The translations under genes were made by a program, and so were the position numbers. DNA of 64,000 nt from the NCBI RefSeq assembly GCF_001544535.1, contig NZ_FCON02000023.1:23530-87529 (forward strand). Reading direction: 5' to 3'. Below, piece after piece: positions 18,886 to 29,508 of this stretch (within the stretch, counting starts at the first letter, position 1; each line of letters starts with the position of its first letter). The notes beneath the pieces were generated by a model. It was not told the origin of the DNA. It saw only the letters and a program-made list of their open reading frames with translations, and ran no database searches. The DNA is from Caballeronia choica (GTDB lineage Bacteria; Pseudomonadota; Gammaproteobacteria; Burkholderiales; Burkholderiaceae).

Positions 18886-20091
18886 CTATAGCGTGTGCGA
18901 GCGGTCGCCGGTGGCGAACGCGTCGAGCGTGTCGTCGATGCCGCGCGAAAACGCGATCACCTTGAACAACTCGCCCATCTCCGCTTCCGACAACAGCTTT
19001 TGCACCGCGTTCGCCGCGGGCAGGAAGCGCCTGGCGTCGGCGGGATCGATCCCCGACAGCACGTCGGTGATGCCCGCGTTCATCAGGAAGCGCGCCTGCG
19101 ACGTGAAGCCGAGCAGGTCCGCGCCGGCTTCCACGCCGGCTTCCGCGATGCCCGTGAATTCGACATGCGCGGTGATGTCCTGCAAGCCGGGATGGAGAAA
19201 CGGATCGGCGTGCGCGCGATGCCGGTAGTGGCACATCAGCGTGCCGCCCGCGCGCTGCGCGTGATAGAACTCATGGCGCGGAAAACCGTAGTCGATGAAA
19301 AACGCCGCGCCGCGCGTGAGCATCGTGCAGATCGTCTTCGTGAACGCGAGCGCCGCTTCATGCGTCTCCGTCACGTATTCGACGAACGGCTCGTCGTTCG
19401 TGGCATCGATGGCGGCGTCGATCGTCGCGACCAGCGGGTCGTCTGTGAGCGGGTGGTCGTCGAAGGCGAAGCGCTCGTCGAGTTCCACCACGCCGCGCTC
19501 GTGCCACGCGCCGAGCTTGCGCACGACCAGGCGCACCGGCATCGCGTCGAGCACCTCGTTGCCGATCACCACGCCTGCGAAATCCGTGGGCAGCGCATCG
19601 AGCCATTTCACCTTCGAAGCCAGTTCGGGCGCGTCGGCTTCGATCGTCGCGCGCTGGCGCTCGCGCAGTTCGCCCGACAGATCGACGATCGAATAACTGT
19701 CGAGCGGGGCTTCCAGATCACGCAGCGCGTTCAGCAGGCCGCCCGCCAGCTTGCCCGTGCCCGCGCCGAATTCCATCAGATCGCGCGTGCCGCTGCGGCG
19801 AAGCGCCTGCGCGACGGGGCGCGCGAGCGTCGCGGCGAACAGCGGCGACAGTTCCGGTGCCGTCACGAAGTCGCTGCCGTCTTCCGACCGGCGGCCGAAT
19901 TTCATCGCGCCGCCGCTGTAATAACCGAGGCCCGGCGCATAAAGGGCCAGTTCCATATAGCGATCGAACGGCAGCCAGCCGCCCGCGCTGGCGATTTCGT
20001 CGCGGATCAGCGCCCTGAGCGCCTCGGACTGCGCCGCCGCGTCGGCGCCGGGAACAGGTAAACTGTCGGATTGTCGAGCTTTCGGATTCAT
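18886..20091 (-). CDS. SAM-dependent methyltransferase, MidA/NDUFAF7 family
   Basis: A 401-residue class I methyltransferase of the DUF185/MidA family. The SAM-binding motif is MEFGAGTGKLAGGLL; GNEVLDAMPVRLV and IDYGFPRHEFYH are further family blocks. In mitochondria NDUFAF7 methylates an arginine of a complex I subunit. I chose ATG 20091 (MNPKARQ); longer openings reach 20190 but would cover the divergent folM start. Only 13 bp separate the two divergent start codons. Confidence 0.87.
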   Translation of the reverse strand: MNPKARQSDSLPVPGADAAAQSEALRALIRDEIASAGGWLPFDRYMELALYAPGLGYYSGGAMKFGRRSEDGSDFVTAPELSPLFAATLARPVAQALRRSGTRDLMEFGAGTGKLAGGLLNALRDLEAPLDSYSIVDLSGELRERQRATIEADAPELASKVKWLDALPTDFAGVVIGNEVLDAMPVRLVVRKLGAWHERGVVELDERFAFDDHPLTDDPLVATIDAAIDATNDEPFVEYVTETHEAALAFTKTICTMLTRGAAFFIDYGFPRHEFYHAQRAGGTLMCHYRHRAHADPFLHPGLQDITAHVEFTGIAEAGVEAGADLLGFTSQARFLMNAGITDVLSGIDPADARRFLPAANAVQKLLSEAEMGELFKVIAFSRGIDDTLDAFATGDRSHTL

Positions 20092-20104
20092 CCCAGTATT
20101 GTAA

Positions 20105-20920
20105 ATGAGCCCTTCTTCTTCAGTTTCTCCACCCGCGAGGCCGCGCGTCGTGCTCGTGACCGGCGCGGCGAAACGCATCGGCCGGGGCATCGCGCTCGGC
20201 TTTGCGTCGCGCGGCTGGGACGTCGCCGTGCACTACGGCGAATCGGAGCGGGAAGCCCATGAAACCGTCGCTGACATCGTCGCGCTCGGTTGTCGCGCCG
20301 TCGCGCTGAGGGCGGACCTGGGCGTCGAAACGCAGGTTGCGCGGCTCGTGCCGGCGTGTATCGAGGCGCTCGGCGCGTTGAATTGCGTTGTAAATAGTGC
20401 ATCGCGCTTCGACGAAGACACCGCGAAGGATTTCGGCTACGCGAAACTGCTGGAAATGACGGCGATCAACCTGGCCGCGCCGCTGACGCTGGCCCGCGCG
20501 TTGTACGAAACGGTACCGGATGCCGCCGCCGACGATGAAACGCAGCGCGGCGTCGTGATCAACGTGCTCGACCAGAAGCTGTACAACATGAATCCCGATT
20601 ACCTGTCGTACACGCTGACCAAGGCGGCGCTCGAAAACGCGACCATTGCGCTCGCGCAGGCGCTGGCGCCGAAGTTGCGCGTCGTCGGCCTCGCGCCCGG
20701 GCTCACGGTGATCTCGGCGGGCCAGACGCCCGCGACGTTCGAGGCGGCGCATCGCGTGACGCCGCTCGGGCGGTCGTCGCGCGTGGAAGATGTCGCCGAT
20801 GCCGCGTGCTACCTCGCGACCGCGCACGGCGTGACGGGCACGACGCTCGTCGTCGATGGCGGCCAGCATCTGGTGCCAAGCCCGCGCGACGTGATGTTCA
20901 TGGTCGGCAACCCAAACTGA
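20105..20920 (+). CDS. folM: SDR pteridine reductase-like protein (FolM type)
   Basis: A 271-residue short-chain dehydrogenase. The nucleotide-binding motif is TGAAKRIG (an Arg replaces the usual middle Gly), typical of pteridine reductases. The catalytic Ser position is occupied by Asp (NVLDQKL) upstream of the YxxxK pair in YTLTK, as in PTR1/FolM. Predicted reaction: NADPH reduction of dihydromonapterin or dihydrofolate. folB follows 61 bp later, which supports a pterin role. Confidence 0.8.
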   Translation: MSPSSSVSPPARPRVVLVTGAAKRIGRGIALGFASRGWDVAVHYGESEREAHETVADIVALGCRAVALRADLGVETQVARLVPACIEALGALNCVVNSASRFDEDTAKDFGYAKLLEMTAINLAAPLTLARALYETVPDAAADDETQRGVVINVLDQKLYNMNPDYLSYTLTKAALENATIALAQALAPKLRVVGLAPGLTVISAGQTPATFEAAHRVTPLGRSSRVEDVADAACYLATAHGVTGTTLVVDGGQHLVPSPRDVMFMVGNPN

Positions 20921-20981
20921 ACGCGCGCGCCTTCGCTCGCCATTAGCCGCACGAAACACGCAACACCTACTGGAAAAGAAC

Positions 20982-21383
20982 ATGCTTGCCGCACTTTCGC
21001 ATCCCCGGCTCGCCGACTGCCGGCGGCTCTTTCTGCGCAATTACGAAGTGCGCATCAACATCGGCGTGCATGACTTCGAGAAGCAGGGCGAGCAGCGCGT
21101 GGTGATCAACGTCGAGCTGTTCGTGCCCCTCGCGCTGTCCACGCCGGTCGAGGACAAGCTGCGCGAAGTGGTCGACTACGACTTCATGCGCTCGACGATC
21201 GCAGCGCGCGTCGAGCGCGGTCACATCCACTTGCAGGAAACGCTCTGCGACGATGTCGCCGCCGCGCTGCTCGCGCATCCGCAGGTCCGTGCCGTGGTGG
21301 TGTCGACGGAAAAGCCGGACGTCTATCCCGATTGCGATGCCGTGGGCGTCGAAGTCTTTCGCATCAAAGAGGAACGAGCATGA
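20982..21383 (+). CDS. folB: Dihydroneopterin aldolase
   Basis: A 133-residue enzyme of folate synthesis, splitting 7,8-dihydroneopterin to 6-hydroxymethyl-7,8-dihydropterin and glycolaldehyde. Family landmarks are [15 protein letters not shown] near the N-terminus, VVDYDF in the middle, and [19 protein letters not shown] at the end. The stop overlaps the ttcA start by 4 bp. Neighbouring folM makes a short pterin pair. Confidence 0.92.
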   Translation: MLAALSHPRLADCRRLFLRNYEVRINIGVHDFEKQGEQRVVINVELFVPLALSTPVEDKLREVVDYDFMRSTIAARVERGHIHLQETLCDDVAAALLAHPQVRAVVVSTEKPDVYPDCDAVGVEVFRIKEERA

Positions 21384-22348
21384 ACACGCCCGCTCAAGCT
21401 GATACCGATACCGATACCGACGTTCAGGCGCCCGCTCGCGCCGCCCTCACGCGCCGCGAACAGAAGGAAGCCTACGAGAACAACAAGCTGTTCAAGCGGC
21501 TCGCGCGCCAGGTCGGCCAGGCGATCGGCGACTACAACATGATCGAGCACGGCGACAAGGTGATGGTGTGCCTGTCGGGCGGCAAGGACAGTTACGCGAT
21601 GCTCGATATCCTGATGCGGCTGCGCGAGCGCGCGCCGATCGACTTCGAGATCGTCGCCGTCAATCTCGACCAGAAGCAGCCGGGCTTTCCGGAGCACGTG
21701 CTGCCGGATTATCTGGCGAAGCTCGACATCCCGTTTCACGTCGAGAACCAGGACACGTACAGCATCGTCAAGCGGCTCGTGCCCGAGGGCAAGACCACTT
21801 GTTCGCTGTGCTCGCGGCTGCGTCGCGGGATTCTGTATCGCGTCGCGGGTGAACTGGGCGCGACGAAGATCGCGCTCGGCCATCATCGCGACGACATCCT
21901 GCAGACGCTCCTGCTCAACATGTTCTACGGCGGCAAGCTGAAGGGCATGCCGCCCAAGCTGCAATCCGACGACGGCAAGAACGTCGTGATCCGGCCGCTC
22001 GCGTATGTGAAGGAAGCCGATCTGGAGAAGTACGCTGAACTGCGCGAATTCCCGATCATCCCGTGCAATCTGTGCGGCAGCCAGCCGAACCTGAAGCGTG
22101 CGGAGATGAAGGCACTGATCCGCGAATGGGACAAGCGCTTTCCGGGACGCGTCGAGAATATGTTCAACGCGCTCGGCAACGTGGTGCCGTCGCACCTGAT
22201 GGATCACCAGTTGTTTCCGTTCGCCGGACTGCGGGCGACGGGCGAGGCCGACCCGCAGGGCGACATCGCGTTCGACGAAGAACCGTGTGCGAGCGAACCG
22301 TCAGGGGCGCCGAAGACCGTTTCAATTGTTCAGTTGGATGAAATCTGA
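21380..22348 (+). CDS. ttcA: tRNA 2-thiocytidine(32) synthetase TtcA
   Basis: A 322-residue ATP-dependent thiolase for tRNA C32. The PP-loop SGGKDS is at residues 66-71. Two CxxC pairs are visible, Cys141-x-x-Cys144 (TCSLCSR) and the later IPCNLCGS, matching the Fe-S cluster-dependent TtcA family. ATG 21380 overlaps the folB stop and is preceded by GAGGAACG. The N-terminus carries three GATACC hexamers encoding a short Asp-Thr repeat. Confidence 0.95.
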   Translation: MNTPAQADTDTDTDVQAPARAALTRREQKEAYENNKLFKRLARQVGQAIGDYNMIEHGDKVMVCLSGGKDSYAMLDILMRLRERAPIDFEIVAVNLDQKQPGFPEHVLPDYLAKLDIPFHVENQDTYSIVKRLVPEGKTTCSLCSRLRRGILYRVAGELGATKIALGHHRDDILQTLLLNMFYGGKLKGMPPKLQSDDGKNVVIRPLAYVKEADLEKYAELREFPIIPCNLCGSQPNLKRAEMKALIREWDKRFPGRVENMFNALGNVVPSHLMDHQLFPFAGLRATGEADPQGDIAFDEEPCASEPSGAPKTVSIVQLDEI

Positions 22349-22420
22349 ACCATTTTCCACCAGGCGCGCCGGGTTTCCCGTCGCCCTGGCCGCTCCGATC
22401 CACACACGAAACGTAACGCG

Positions 22421-23782
22421 ATGAATATTGTGATTCTGGCGGCAGGCATGGGCAAACGCATGAATTCCGCCCTGCCCAAAGTGCTCCATCCGCTCGCTGG
22501 CAGGCCGCTTCTGGCCCATGTCATCGATACTGCGCGGACGCTTCAACCGACGCGGCTCGTCGTCGTCGTCGGACATGGCGCCGAGAAGGTGCAGGCCGCC
22601 GTGGGCGCGCCCGACGTGCATTTCGCCGTGCAGGCGCAGCAGCTCGGCACCGGCCACGCCGTGCAGCAGGCGCTGCCGTTCGTCGATCCGTCGGTGCCGA
22701 CGCTCGTCCTGTACGGCGATGTGCCGCTGACGCGCGCCAGCACACTGAAGCGACTCGTCGATGCCGCGCAGAATGGGCGCTATGGCGTTCTGACCGTGAC
22801 CCTCGACGACCCGACGGGCTACGGGCGCATCGTGCGGGATTCGAGCGGCGCGGTGCAGAAGATCGTCGAGCAGAAGGACGCTAGCGCCGACGAACGGAAG
22901 ATCGCCGAAATCAACACCGGCATCATCACCACGCCGACGCAGCAACTCGAAACCTGGCTTGCGTCGCTTAAAAACGACAATGCGCAGGGCGAGTTCTACC
23001 TGACGGATGTGGTCGAGCGCGCACTCGAATCGGGCGTCGAAATCGTCACCGCGCAGCCCGACGAAGAGTGGGAAACGCTGGGTGTGAACAGCAAGCAGCA
23101 ACTCGCCGAGCTTGAACGGATTTATCAGCGCAACGTGGCGGACGATTTGCTCGTCGCGGGCGTGACGCTGCTGGACCCGGCGCGGCTCGACGTGCGCGGC
23201 ACGCTGGAATGCGGGCGCGATGTATCGATCGATGTGAACTGCGTGTTCGAAGGGCGCGTGACGCTCGCGGACAACGTGACGATCGGCCCGAACTGCGTGA
23301 TCCGCGATGCGGTGATCGGCGCCGGCACGCGCGTCGATGCGTTCACGCACATCGAAGGCGGCACGACCGGCGCGAACGTCGTGCTCGGACCGTACGCGCG
23401 GCTGCGTCCGGGCGCGAAGCTCGGCGACGAGTCGCACGTGGGCAACTTTGTCGAAGTGAAGAACGCGGTGCTTGGCGTTGGGTCGAAGGCGAACCACCTG
23501 TCGTACATCGGCGATTCGGATATCGGCGCGCGGGTGAATATCGGCGCGGGCACGATTACCTGCAACTACGACGGCGCGAACAAGCATCGCACCGTGATCG
23601 AGGACGACGTGTTCGTCGGCTCCGATACGCAGCTCGTGGCGCCCGTGCGCATCGGGCGCGGCGTGACGATCGCGGCGGGCACGACGGTATGGAAGGACGT
23701 CGGCGAGGGCGAACTGGTGCTGAACGAAAAGACCCAGGTGAGCCGCGGCGGCTACGTCCGGCCGACCAAGAAGAAGGCGTGA
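22421..23782 (+). CDS. glmU: Bifunctional GlcN-1-P acetyltransferase / GlcNAc-1-P uridylyltransferase
   Basis: A 453-residue enzyme making UDP-GlcNAc for peptidoglycan and LPS. The N-terminal pyrophosphorylase shows [17 protein letters not shown]; the C-terminal acetyltransferase is a left-handed beta-helix of hexapeptide repeats (from about residue 255) with NFVEVKNA and YIGDSDIG blocks. It uses the GlcN-1-P made downstream of GlmS, whose gene begins 47 bp later, so the two form a cell-envelope precursor unit. Full length. Confidence 0.97.
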   Translation: MNIVILAAGMGKRMNSALPKVLHPLAGRPLLAHVIDTARTLQPTRLVVVVGHGAEKVQAAVGAPDVHFAVQAQQLGTGHAVQQALPFVDPSVPTLVLYGDVPLTRASTLKRLVDAAQNGRYGVLTVTLDDPTGYGRIVRDSSGAVQKIVEQKDASADERKIAEINTGIITTPTQQLETWLASLKNDNAQGEFYLTDVVERALESGVEIVTAQPDEEWETLGVNSKQQLAELERIYQRNVADDLLVAGVTLLDPARLDVRGTLECGRDVSIDVNCVFEGRVTLADNVTIGPNCVIRDAVIGAGTRVDAFTHIEGGTTGANVVLGPYARLRPGAKLGDESHVGNFVEVKNAVLGVGSKANHLSYIGDSDIGARVNIGAGTITCNYDGANKHRTVIEDDVFVGSDTQLVAPVRIGRGVTIAAGTTVWKDVGEGELVLNEKTQVSRGGYVRPTKKKA

Positions 23783-23829
23783 AGCTCCCGGCTGGTCTGG
23801 ATAAAAAACTTTGAGAAGGACGAGAAACC

Positions 23830-25647
23830 ATGTGTGGAATTGTCGGCGCGGTCGCGCAACGCAACATCGTATCGGTGCTGGTCGAAGGACTGCGCCGGCT
23901 TGAATATCGCGGCTACGATTCGTGCGGCGTCGCCGTGCTGAGCCACGGCGAGCCGAGGCGCGCACGCAGCGTGTCGCGCGTGTCGGACCTCGACGCGCAA
24001 GTACGCGATACGCATCTCGAAGGCTTCACGGGCATCGCCCACACGCGCTGGGCGACGCACGGCGCGCCGGTCACCCACAACGCGCACCCGATTTTTTCCC
24101 GCGATGCCGTCGCGCTGGTGCACAACGGCATCATCGAGAACTACGAGTCGCTGCGTGAAATGCTGCGCGGCAAAGGCTACGAGTTCGTCTCGCAGACCGA
24201 CACCGAGGTCATCGCGCACCTGATCCACAGCATGTATCGCGGCGACCTGTTCCAGACCGTTCGCGAAGCCGTCAAGCAATTGCACGGCGCGTATGCGATC
24301 GCCGTGATCCACAAGGACCAGCCGCATACGGTGGTGGGCGCGCGGCAGGGTTCGCCGCTCGTCGTCGGCGTGGGGCAGGGCGAGAACTTCCTTGCCTCCG
24401 ATGCGCTCGCGCTAGCGGGCAGCACCGACCGCTTTGCGTTCCTCGAAGAAGGCGACGTCGTGGAGATCACGCTCGACGGCGTGAAGATCGTCGATGGCGA
24501 AGGCGTGCCGGCACAGCGTGAAGTGCGCGTGGTCGCGGCTTATGGCGGCGCGGTGGAACTCGGGCCGTACCGGCACTTCATGCAGAAGGAAATCTTCGAG
24601 CAGCCGCGCGCGATCACCGACACCATTCCGCAAGGCGATCACTTCGATGCGTCGTTGTTCGGCGAAGGTGCGGCTGATGTCTTTAGCGGCATCGACAGTC
24701 TTCTGATTCTTGCGTGCGGCACGAGTTATTACTCGGGGCTGACGGCGAAGTATTGGCTCGAATCGGTCGCCAAAATTCCGACGCAGGTCGAGATTGCGAG
24801 CGAGTATCGGTATCGGGAGTCGGTGCCGAATCCGAAGGCGCTCGTTGTGGTGATTTCGCAGTCGGGCGAAACCGCCGATACGCTCGCGGCGCTGAAGCAT
24901 GCGCAATCGCTTGGGCACAAGCACACGCTCGCGGTCTGCAATGTGGCAACGAGCGCGATGGTGCGGTTGACGGAGCTGGCGTTCCTGACGCACGCGGGTA
25001 CGGAGATCGGGGTTGCGTCGACCAAGGCGTTCACGACGCAGCTCGTTGGGTTGTTCGTGCTCGCGGTGACGCTGGGCAAGTTGCGCGGGCACGTGGATGC
25101 CACGCAGGAAGCGGCCTATCTCGCGCAGTTGCGGCATTTGCCGGCGGCGCTGAACAGCGTGCTGGCGCTGGAGCCGCAGATCATCGCCTGGGCCGAGGAG
25201 TTTGCGCGCAAGGAGAATGCGTTGTTCCTGGGACGCGGGCTGCATTATCCGATCTCGCTTGAGGGCGCGCTGAAGCTCAAGGAGATTTCGTATATTCACG
25301 CGGAAGCTTATCCGGCGGGCGAACTGAAGCATGGGCCGCTTGCGCTGGTGACAGAGGCGATGCCGGTTGTCACGGTCGCGCCGAATGATGCGCTGCTGGA
25401 GAAGCTCAAGTCGAACATGCAGGAAGTACGGGCGCGGGGCGGCGAGCTGTACGTGTTCGCCGATGCGGATACGCGCATCGTCAGCGAGGACGGAATTCAT
25501 GTGATTCGGATGCCGGAGCATTATGGGTTGCTCTCGCCGATCCTGCATACGGTGCCGCTGCAATTGCTGGCTTATCACACGGCTTGTGCGAGAGGGACTG
25601 ATGTCGACAAGCCGAGAAATTTGGCGAAGTCGGTGACGGTGGAGTGA
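23830..25647 (+). CDS. glmS: Glutamine--fructose-6-phosphate aminotransferase (isomerizing)
   Basis: A 605-residue enzyme converting fructose-6-P and glutamine to GlcN-6-P. Cys2 (MCGIVGAV) is the Ntn glutaminase nucleophile after Met removal. Two SIS domains follow ([26 protein letters not shown], and later [17 protein letters not shown]), ending in KSVTVE. The ATG has a good GAAGGA site. No GlmS ribozyme is expected in this lineage and the 47-bp leader is too short for one. Confidence 0.97.
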   Translation: MCGIVGAVAQRNIVSVLVEGLRRLEYRGYDSCGVAVLSHGEPRRARSVSRVSDLDAQVRDTHLEGFTGIAHTRWATHGAPVTHNAHPIFSRDAVALVHNGIIENYESLREMLRGKGYEFVSQTDTEVIAHLIHSMYRGDLFQTVREAVKQLHGAYAIAVIHKDQPHTVVGARQGSPLVVGVGQGENFLASDALALAGSTDRFAFLEEGDVVEITLDGVKIVDGEGVPAQREVRVVAAYGGAVELGPYRHFMQKEIFEQPRAITDTIPQGDHFDASLFGEGAADVFSGIDSLLILACGTSYYSGLTAKYWLESVAKIPTQVEIASEYRYRESVPNPKALVVVISQSGETADTLAALKHAQSLGHKHTLAVCNVATSAMVRLTELAFLTHAGTEIGVASTKAFTTQLVGLFVLAVTLGKLRGHVDATQEAAYLAQLRHLPAALNSVLALEPQIIAWAEEFARKENALFLGRGLHYPISLEGALKLKEISYIHAEAYPAGELKHGPLALVTEAMPVVTVAPNDALLEKLKSNMQEVRARGGELYVFADADTRIVSEDGIHVIRMPEHYGLLSPILHTVPLQLLAYHTACARGTDVDKPRNLAKSVTVE

Positions 25648-25677
25648 GGGGACTGAGTAGGTAAAAAGAAGAGTCGC

Positions 25678-25709
25678 TCATGCTGTCCGCCCGAGTGCGG
25701 GCAGCATGA
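25678..25709 (-). terminator. Hairpin between convergent glmS and zwf
   Basis: TCATGCTG (25678-25685) pairs with CAGCATGA (25702-25709), with an inner CCGC/GCGG pairing. On the minus strand, downstream of zwf, it is followed by a T-rich run (CTTCTTTTTAC). On the plus strand no T-tract follows. It therefore looks like the zwf terminator. Confidence 0.6.
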
Positions 25710-25740
25710 CGCGCCCCGCCAAGCTCCAAGCCACCCGCCC

Positions 25741-27204
25741 TCAACTCCCCAACTTATTCGGATCCCGCCAAGCCCGTTCGAACGGAAGCCGCCACGCCCG
25801 TGGCGCGATGAGTTGATGGATCGCATTAGGCCCCCACGAGCCCGGCGTATAAAAGCGAACAAGCGGCGGCGATTCAAGCAACGCCGTCGACACCTGCCAC
25901 AACCTCTCGATCCCCTCTGCCGTAGTAAACAACGTCCGATCTCCCCGCATCGCGTCGAGGATCAACCGCTCGTAAGCTTCCAAGACATCACCAATCAACC
26001 CCGTATCACGCATGGCGAACTGCAAGCTCAGCTTGTCCAGCCGCATCCCCGGACCCGGACGTTTGCCATAAAACGAAAGCGACATCTTCGAGGCATCGGC
26101 GAGGTCGAACGTCAAATGATCCGGACCTTGCGCCCCGACACCCGACCCCGCCGGGAACATGCTCTTCGGCGGCTCGCGAAACGCGATGGAAATGATCCGC
26201 TGGCCCTCGGCAAGCCGCTTTCCCGTGCGCAAATAGAACGGCACACCGGCCCATCGCCAGTTATCGATCGAGCATTTCAACGCGATGAACGTCTCTGTTT
26301 CCGATTCGGGACCGACGCCATCCTCCTGTCGGTAACCGGTGTATTGCCCGCGCACGACGTCGCTCGGCTGGATCGGCAGCATGCTGCGAAACACCTTGTT
26401 CTTTTCCTCGCTGATCGGTGACGGTTCCAGCGATGTCGGTGGTTCCATTGCCATGAAAGCGAGAATCTGGAACAGGTGCGTGACTACCATGTCGCGGAAC
26501 GCGCCGGTCTGCTCATAGAAGCCCGAACGCTTGTCCAGGCCCAGCGTTTCCGGAACGTCGATCTGGACGTGATCGATGAAATTGCGATTCCAGATAGGTT
26601 CGAAGAGGCCGTTCGCAAAGCGGAACGCGAGGATATTCTGTGCGGGCTCTTTGCCGAGGAAGTGATCGATCCGGAAAATCTGCTCCTCTTCGAATACTTC
26701 GTGCAGCTTGGTATTCAACGACACCGAACTTGCCAGATCGGTGCCAAAGGGCTTTTCCATGATGATCCGGGAGCGCTCGACGAGCCCCGCTTCCCTGAGC
26801 ATGCGCACCGCCGACAACGCGGCGTTCGGCGGCACGCTCAGATAGTGCAGTCGCCGGCACTCGTGTTCCAAAGCCTGCTCGGCCTTTTCAACCAGCGTTC
26901 TGAGCGCAGCCGCTCCCGCGGCGAGCGGCAGATAGTCGAGATTGGCCGCAAAAACGTCCCATTCCGTCTGCGCGACCTTGCGGGACGAAAACTGATCGAG
27001 TGCTTCGCGCGCGTTCCGGCGAAAGTCGTCGAGCGTGATGTCGTCGAGCGCGACGGCGATGATCCGGCAGCCGGGGATGAAGCCCGCGCTCGAGAGATGG
27101 AACAAGCCGGGCAAGAGCTTGCGTCGGGCCAGGTCGCCGGTGGCGCCGAATAGAACGACCACTTGCGGAAATCGCGGGCCTACTCCGGGAGAGATCTTCG
27201 CCAT
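25741..27204 (-). CDS. zwf: Glucose-6-phosphate dehydrogenase
   Basis: A 487-residue NADP-dependent enzyme of the oxidative pentose phosphate / Entner-Doudoroff entry. The coenzyme loop [10 protein letters not shown] is at residues 20-29 and the substrate site RIDHFLGKE at 178-186 (Phe where many have Tyr). The start is ATG 27204 (MAKISPGVG) with an AAGGA site; an upstream in-frame extension to 27321 lacks family similarity. Usual neighbours such as pgl or edd are absent here. Confidence 0.95.
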   Translation of the reverse strand: MAKISPGVGPRFPQVVVLFGATGDLARRKLLPGLFHLSSAGFIPGCRIIAVALDDITLDDFRRNAREALDQFSSRKVAQTEWDVFAANLDYLPLAAGAAALRTLVEKAEQALEHECRRLHYLSVPPNAALSAVRMLREAGLVERSRIIMEKPFGTDLASSVSLNTKLHEVFEEEQIFRIDHFLGKEPAQNILAFRFANGLFEPIWNRNFIDHVQIDVPETLGLDKRSGFYEQTGAFRDMVVTHLFQILAFMAMEPPTSLEPSPISEEKNKVFRSMLPIQPSDVVRGQYTGYRQEDGVGPESETETFIALKCSIDNWRWAGVPFYLRTGKRLAEGQRIISIAFREPPKSMFPAGSGVGAQGPDHLTFDLADASKMSLSFYGKRPGPGMRLDKLSLQFAMRDTGLIGDVLEAYERLILDAMRGDRTLFTTAEGIERLWQVSTALLESPPLVRFYTPGSWGPNAIHQLIAPRAWRLPFERAWRDPNKLGS

Positions 27205-27478
27205 CGTGCAATCCTTTTTCTGGGTTAGCGATGCCAAACGAAAAGGACACGTACTGAGCGCAATCGACGCCACGGCGAGCGCCTGAGCGACACATATGCC
27301 ATGTGGAAATGACACTGTCAAAACATCTTTGCGATCGGGCGCCCAAGATCAGCGAGCGGTCGGCGCGGTGCCGCAAAGTGAGTGCGGGAAGCGCGGGGAG
27401 TGGGTGAGCCGCGTCCCTGCGCAAATCCCGAAAAGCACTATAGTAAGAGGCAACCCAGCCAGCCGACGAGGTTCCGGA

Positions 27479-27925
27479 ATGAAATACGGTAGAAAGCTTG
27501 TCATTGCGACAACAACGCTCGCGATAGCCGCATGCCTGTCGCTTCCGGCCGCCCACGCCCAACTCGGCGATCTCCTGAAAAACAGCGGCGGCACCAGCGG
27601 CACGGCAGGCGGGCTTGGCGGCCTGAGCAGCGCGATGTCGGGCCAGTCGCTCAGTTCCGGCAGTCTCGGCAATGTCACCGGCCTCATCGAATACTGCATC
27701 AAGAACAACTACCTGAGCGGCAGCGGTGCGTCGTCCGTGAAGGACTCGCTGATGAGCAAGCTCGGCGGCTCGCCTTCGTCCGACAGCGGTTACACCGACG
27801 GCGCCAAAGGCATCCTGAGCAGCAGCAGCGGGCAAAAGGTCGACTTGAGCGGCGGCGGCATGAAGGAGCAGGTGACGAAGGAAGTCTGCGACAAGATTCT
27901 CGAGCAGGGCAAATCGATGTTGTAA
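27479..27925 (+). CDS. DUF2501 family secreted protein
   Basis: A 148-residue protein with a classical signal peptide (cleavage probably AHA/Q at 27-28). The mature part is rich in Ser and Gly (about residues 33-65), with a C-terminal helical segment containing two cysteines (EYCIKNN and EVCDKIL) that could form a disulfide. It matches the DUF2501 (YjjA-like) pattern as I recall it; function is unknown. It lies in a monocistronic setting between divergent zwf and a quinone oxidoreductase gene. A candidate -10 element TATAGT lies shortly upstream. Confidence 0.8.
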   Translation: MKYGRKLVIATTTLAIAACLSLPAAHAQLGDLLKNSGGTSGTAGGLGGLSSAMSGQSLSSGSLGNVTGLIEYCIKNNYLSGSGASSVKDSLMSKLGGSPSSDSGYTDGAKGILSSSSGQKVDLSGGGMKEQVTKEVCDKILEQGKSML

Positions 27926-27967
27926 TCGTCCGAGGCCGGATGCAGCGTCGCACCAGAGGAGCCGTGA

Positions 27968-28927
27968 ATGAAGGCAGCCGTCGTAAGCAGTTTTACCGAA
28001 CCGCCTCGCTACGAGGACTTCGCCACGCCCGTGCCCGCGTCGGGTGAGACACTCGTCCGCGTGAAAGCGGCCGCGCTCAGCCAGCTCGTGAAGAGCCAGG
28101 CGTCGGGCAAGCACTACAGCAGCACCGAAGGCGGCTTTCCGTTCATCCCGGGCGTCGATGGCGTGGGCGAAGCCGATGGCCGGCGCGTCTACTTCGCGTT
28201 CCCGACCGCGCCCTACGGCGCGATGGCGGAGACGACCGTCGTGAAGGAAGCGTACTGCATCCCCCTGCCGGATGGCGTGAGCGACGTCACTGCCGCCGCG
28301 ATCGGCAACCCCGGCATGTCGTCGTGGGCCGCGCTGACCGAAAGGGCGAAGTTCGTTGCTGGAGAAACCGTGTTGATCAACGGTGCGACGGGCACCTCCG
28401 GACGCCTCGCCGTGCAGATCGCGAAGCATCTGGGCGCATCCCGCGTGATCGCGACCGGCCGCAATGCAGCCAGCGTCGAAGGGCTCGCAGAGATCGGCGC
28501 CGACGTGCTGGTCCCGCTCGACGACACCCCCGAAAGCCTCGCCAACACGTTCCGCGAAACGATCCGGACGAACCGCGTCAACGTGATCCTCGACTATCTG
28601 TGGGGCGCGTCGGCGCAGAGCATTTTCGCGGCGTTGTCGGGTCACGGGAGCGGTGAAGCGGAGCCGCGCATCCGCTATGTGCAGATCGGGTCGATTACCG
28701 GCAACACGGTCACGCTCCCCGCGTCCGCGTTGCGCAGTTCGGGGCTCGAATTGCTCGGCAGCGGACTCGGCAGCGTGTCGAACGAAGGGCTGCTGAGGTC
28801 GATCGGTGGCGTGTTGAATGCGGTGGTCGCGGGGCGGCTGACGATCGACGCGCTCGCCGTCCCGCTAGCGGATGTGCACGCGGGATGGAACAGCGCGGAC
28901 TCCGGGCGAATCGTCTTTACCCTTTGA
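27968..28927 (+). CDS. Zinc-independent MDR family quinone oxidoreductase / alcohol dehydrogenase-like
   Basis: A 319-residue medium-chain reductase. The N-terminal GroES-like part contains FIPGVDGVGEADGRRVYF; the nucleotide-binding part shows NGATGTSGRLAVQIAKHLGA and RVIATGRN. Cys ligands for the structural and catalytic zinc are missing, which places it with quinone oxidoreductases. The ATG at 27968 overlaps an upstream GTGA and has an AGAGGA site. Substrate unknown. Confidence 0.85.
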   Translation: MKAAVVSSFTEPPRYEDFATPVPASGETLVRVKAAALSQLVKSQASGKHYSSTEGGFPFIPGVDGVGEADGRRVYFAFPTAPYGAMAETTVVKEAYCIPLPDGVSDVTAAAIGNPGMSSWAALTERAKFVAGETVLINGATGTSGRLAVQIAKHLGASRVIATGRNAASVEGLAEIGADVLVPLDDTPESLANTFRETIRTNRVNVILDYLWGASAQSIFAALSGHGSGEAEPRIRYVQIGSITGNTVTLPASALRSSGLELLGSGLGSVSNEGLLRSIGGVLNAVVAGRLTIDALAVPLADVHAGWNSADSGRIVFTL

Positions 28928-28951
28928 CGCGGCGGTCGCCGTTCACTCCGT

Positions 28952-29506
28952 TCACTCCGCGAACGGCAACTCCGTCTGCCCTTGGGCACGCATGCCAAAC
29001 GCGTTGAGCGTCATCGCGACGAGCGAGTAGTACCCGAGCAGCCCGACAAGATTGACGACCGTAACATGGCCGAACCGATCGACTGCGCGGTCGTACGTCG
29101 CGTCGCTCAGCCGCCGCGACTCGAAAAGTTCTACCGCGAAGTCATGGATCAACCCATCGTCGGGGTTGTCGAACGTGGGCGTCTGGCCTTCACGCAACGC
29201 ATCGGCCACCGCCGCCGGAACGCCCGCATCGAGCGCAATCGGATAGTGGATGTACCACTCCGCCTGCGACCGCCAGCGCGCCGCCGTCACGAGAATCGCC
29301 AGCTCCGACAGCCGGAGCGGCAAGCCCGTCTTGTAGCGGCAGAACGCGCCCAGCCGCTGCGCATGCTGCGCGAACTCGGGGCTGTGAATCCAGCCGAGAA
29401 ACGGCCCGTTCAGATTGCCGCGCGGCCCGCTCAAAATTTCCTGCAGCACGGCTTTCTGTTCATCGGTCGCGTGGGCGGGATCGAAGTCGGGAAGGCGATT
29501 GCTCAT
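28952..29506 (-). CDS. Carboxymuconolactone decarboxylase / AhpD-like protein
   Basis: A 184-residue all-helical protein. The CMD-family core is visible at LRLSELAILVTAARWRSQ followed by EWYIHYPIALDAGVP. The AhpD CxxC redox pair is absent, so a peroxidase mechanism is doubtful. The start ATG 29506 lies two bases past the aminotransferase stop, making this the last gene of the minus-strand cluster. Its task in that pathway is unknown. Confidence 0.82.
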   Translation of the reverse strand: MSNRLPDFDPAHATDEQKAVLQEILSGPRGNLNGPFLGWIHSPEFAQHAQRLGAFCRYKTGLPLRLSELAILVTAARWRSQAEWYIHYPIALDAGVPAAVADALREGQTPTFDNPDDGLIHDFAVELFESRRLSDATYDRAVDRFGHVTVVNLVGLLGYYSLVAMTLNAFGMRAQGQTELPFAE

Positions 29507-29508
29507 GG

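Noticed and set aside
21401-21418. Three GATACC hexamers at the start of ttcA
   Set aside because: Too short an array, and hexamers keep the reading frame, so phase variation is not suggested.
23783-23829. Possible glmS leader riboswitch/ribozyme
   Set aside because: The gap between glmU and glmS is only 47 bp and has no conserved ribozyme core; this element is characteristic of Gram-positive bacteria.
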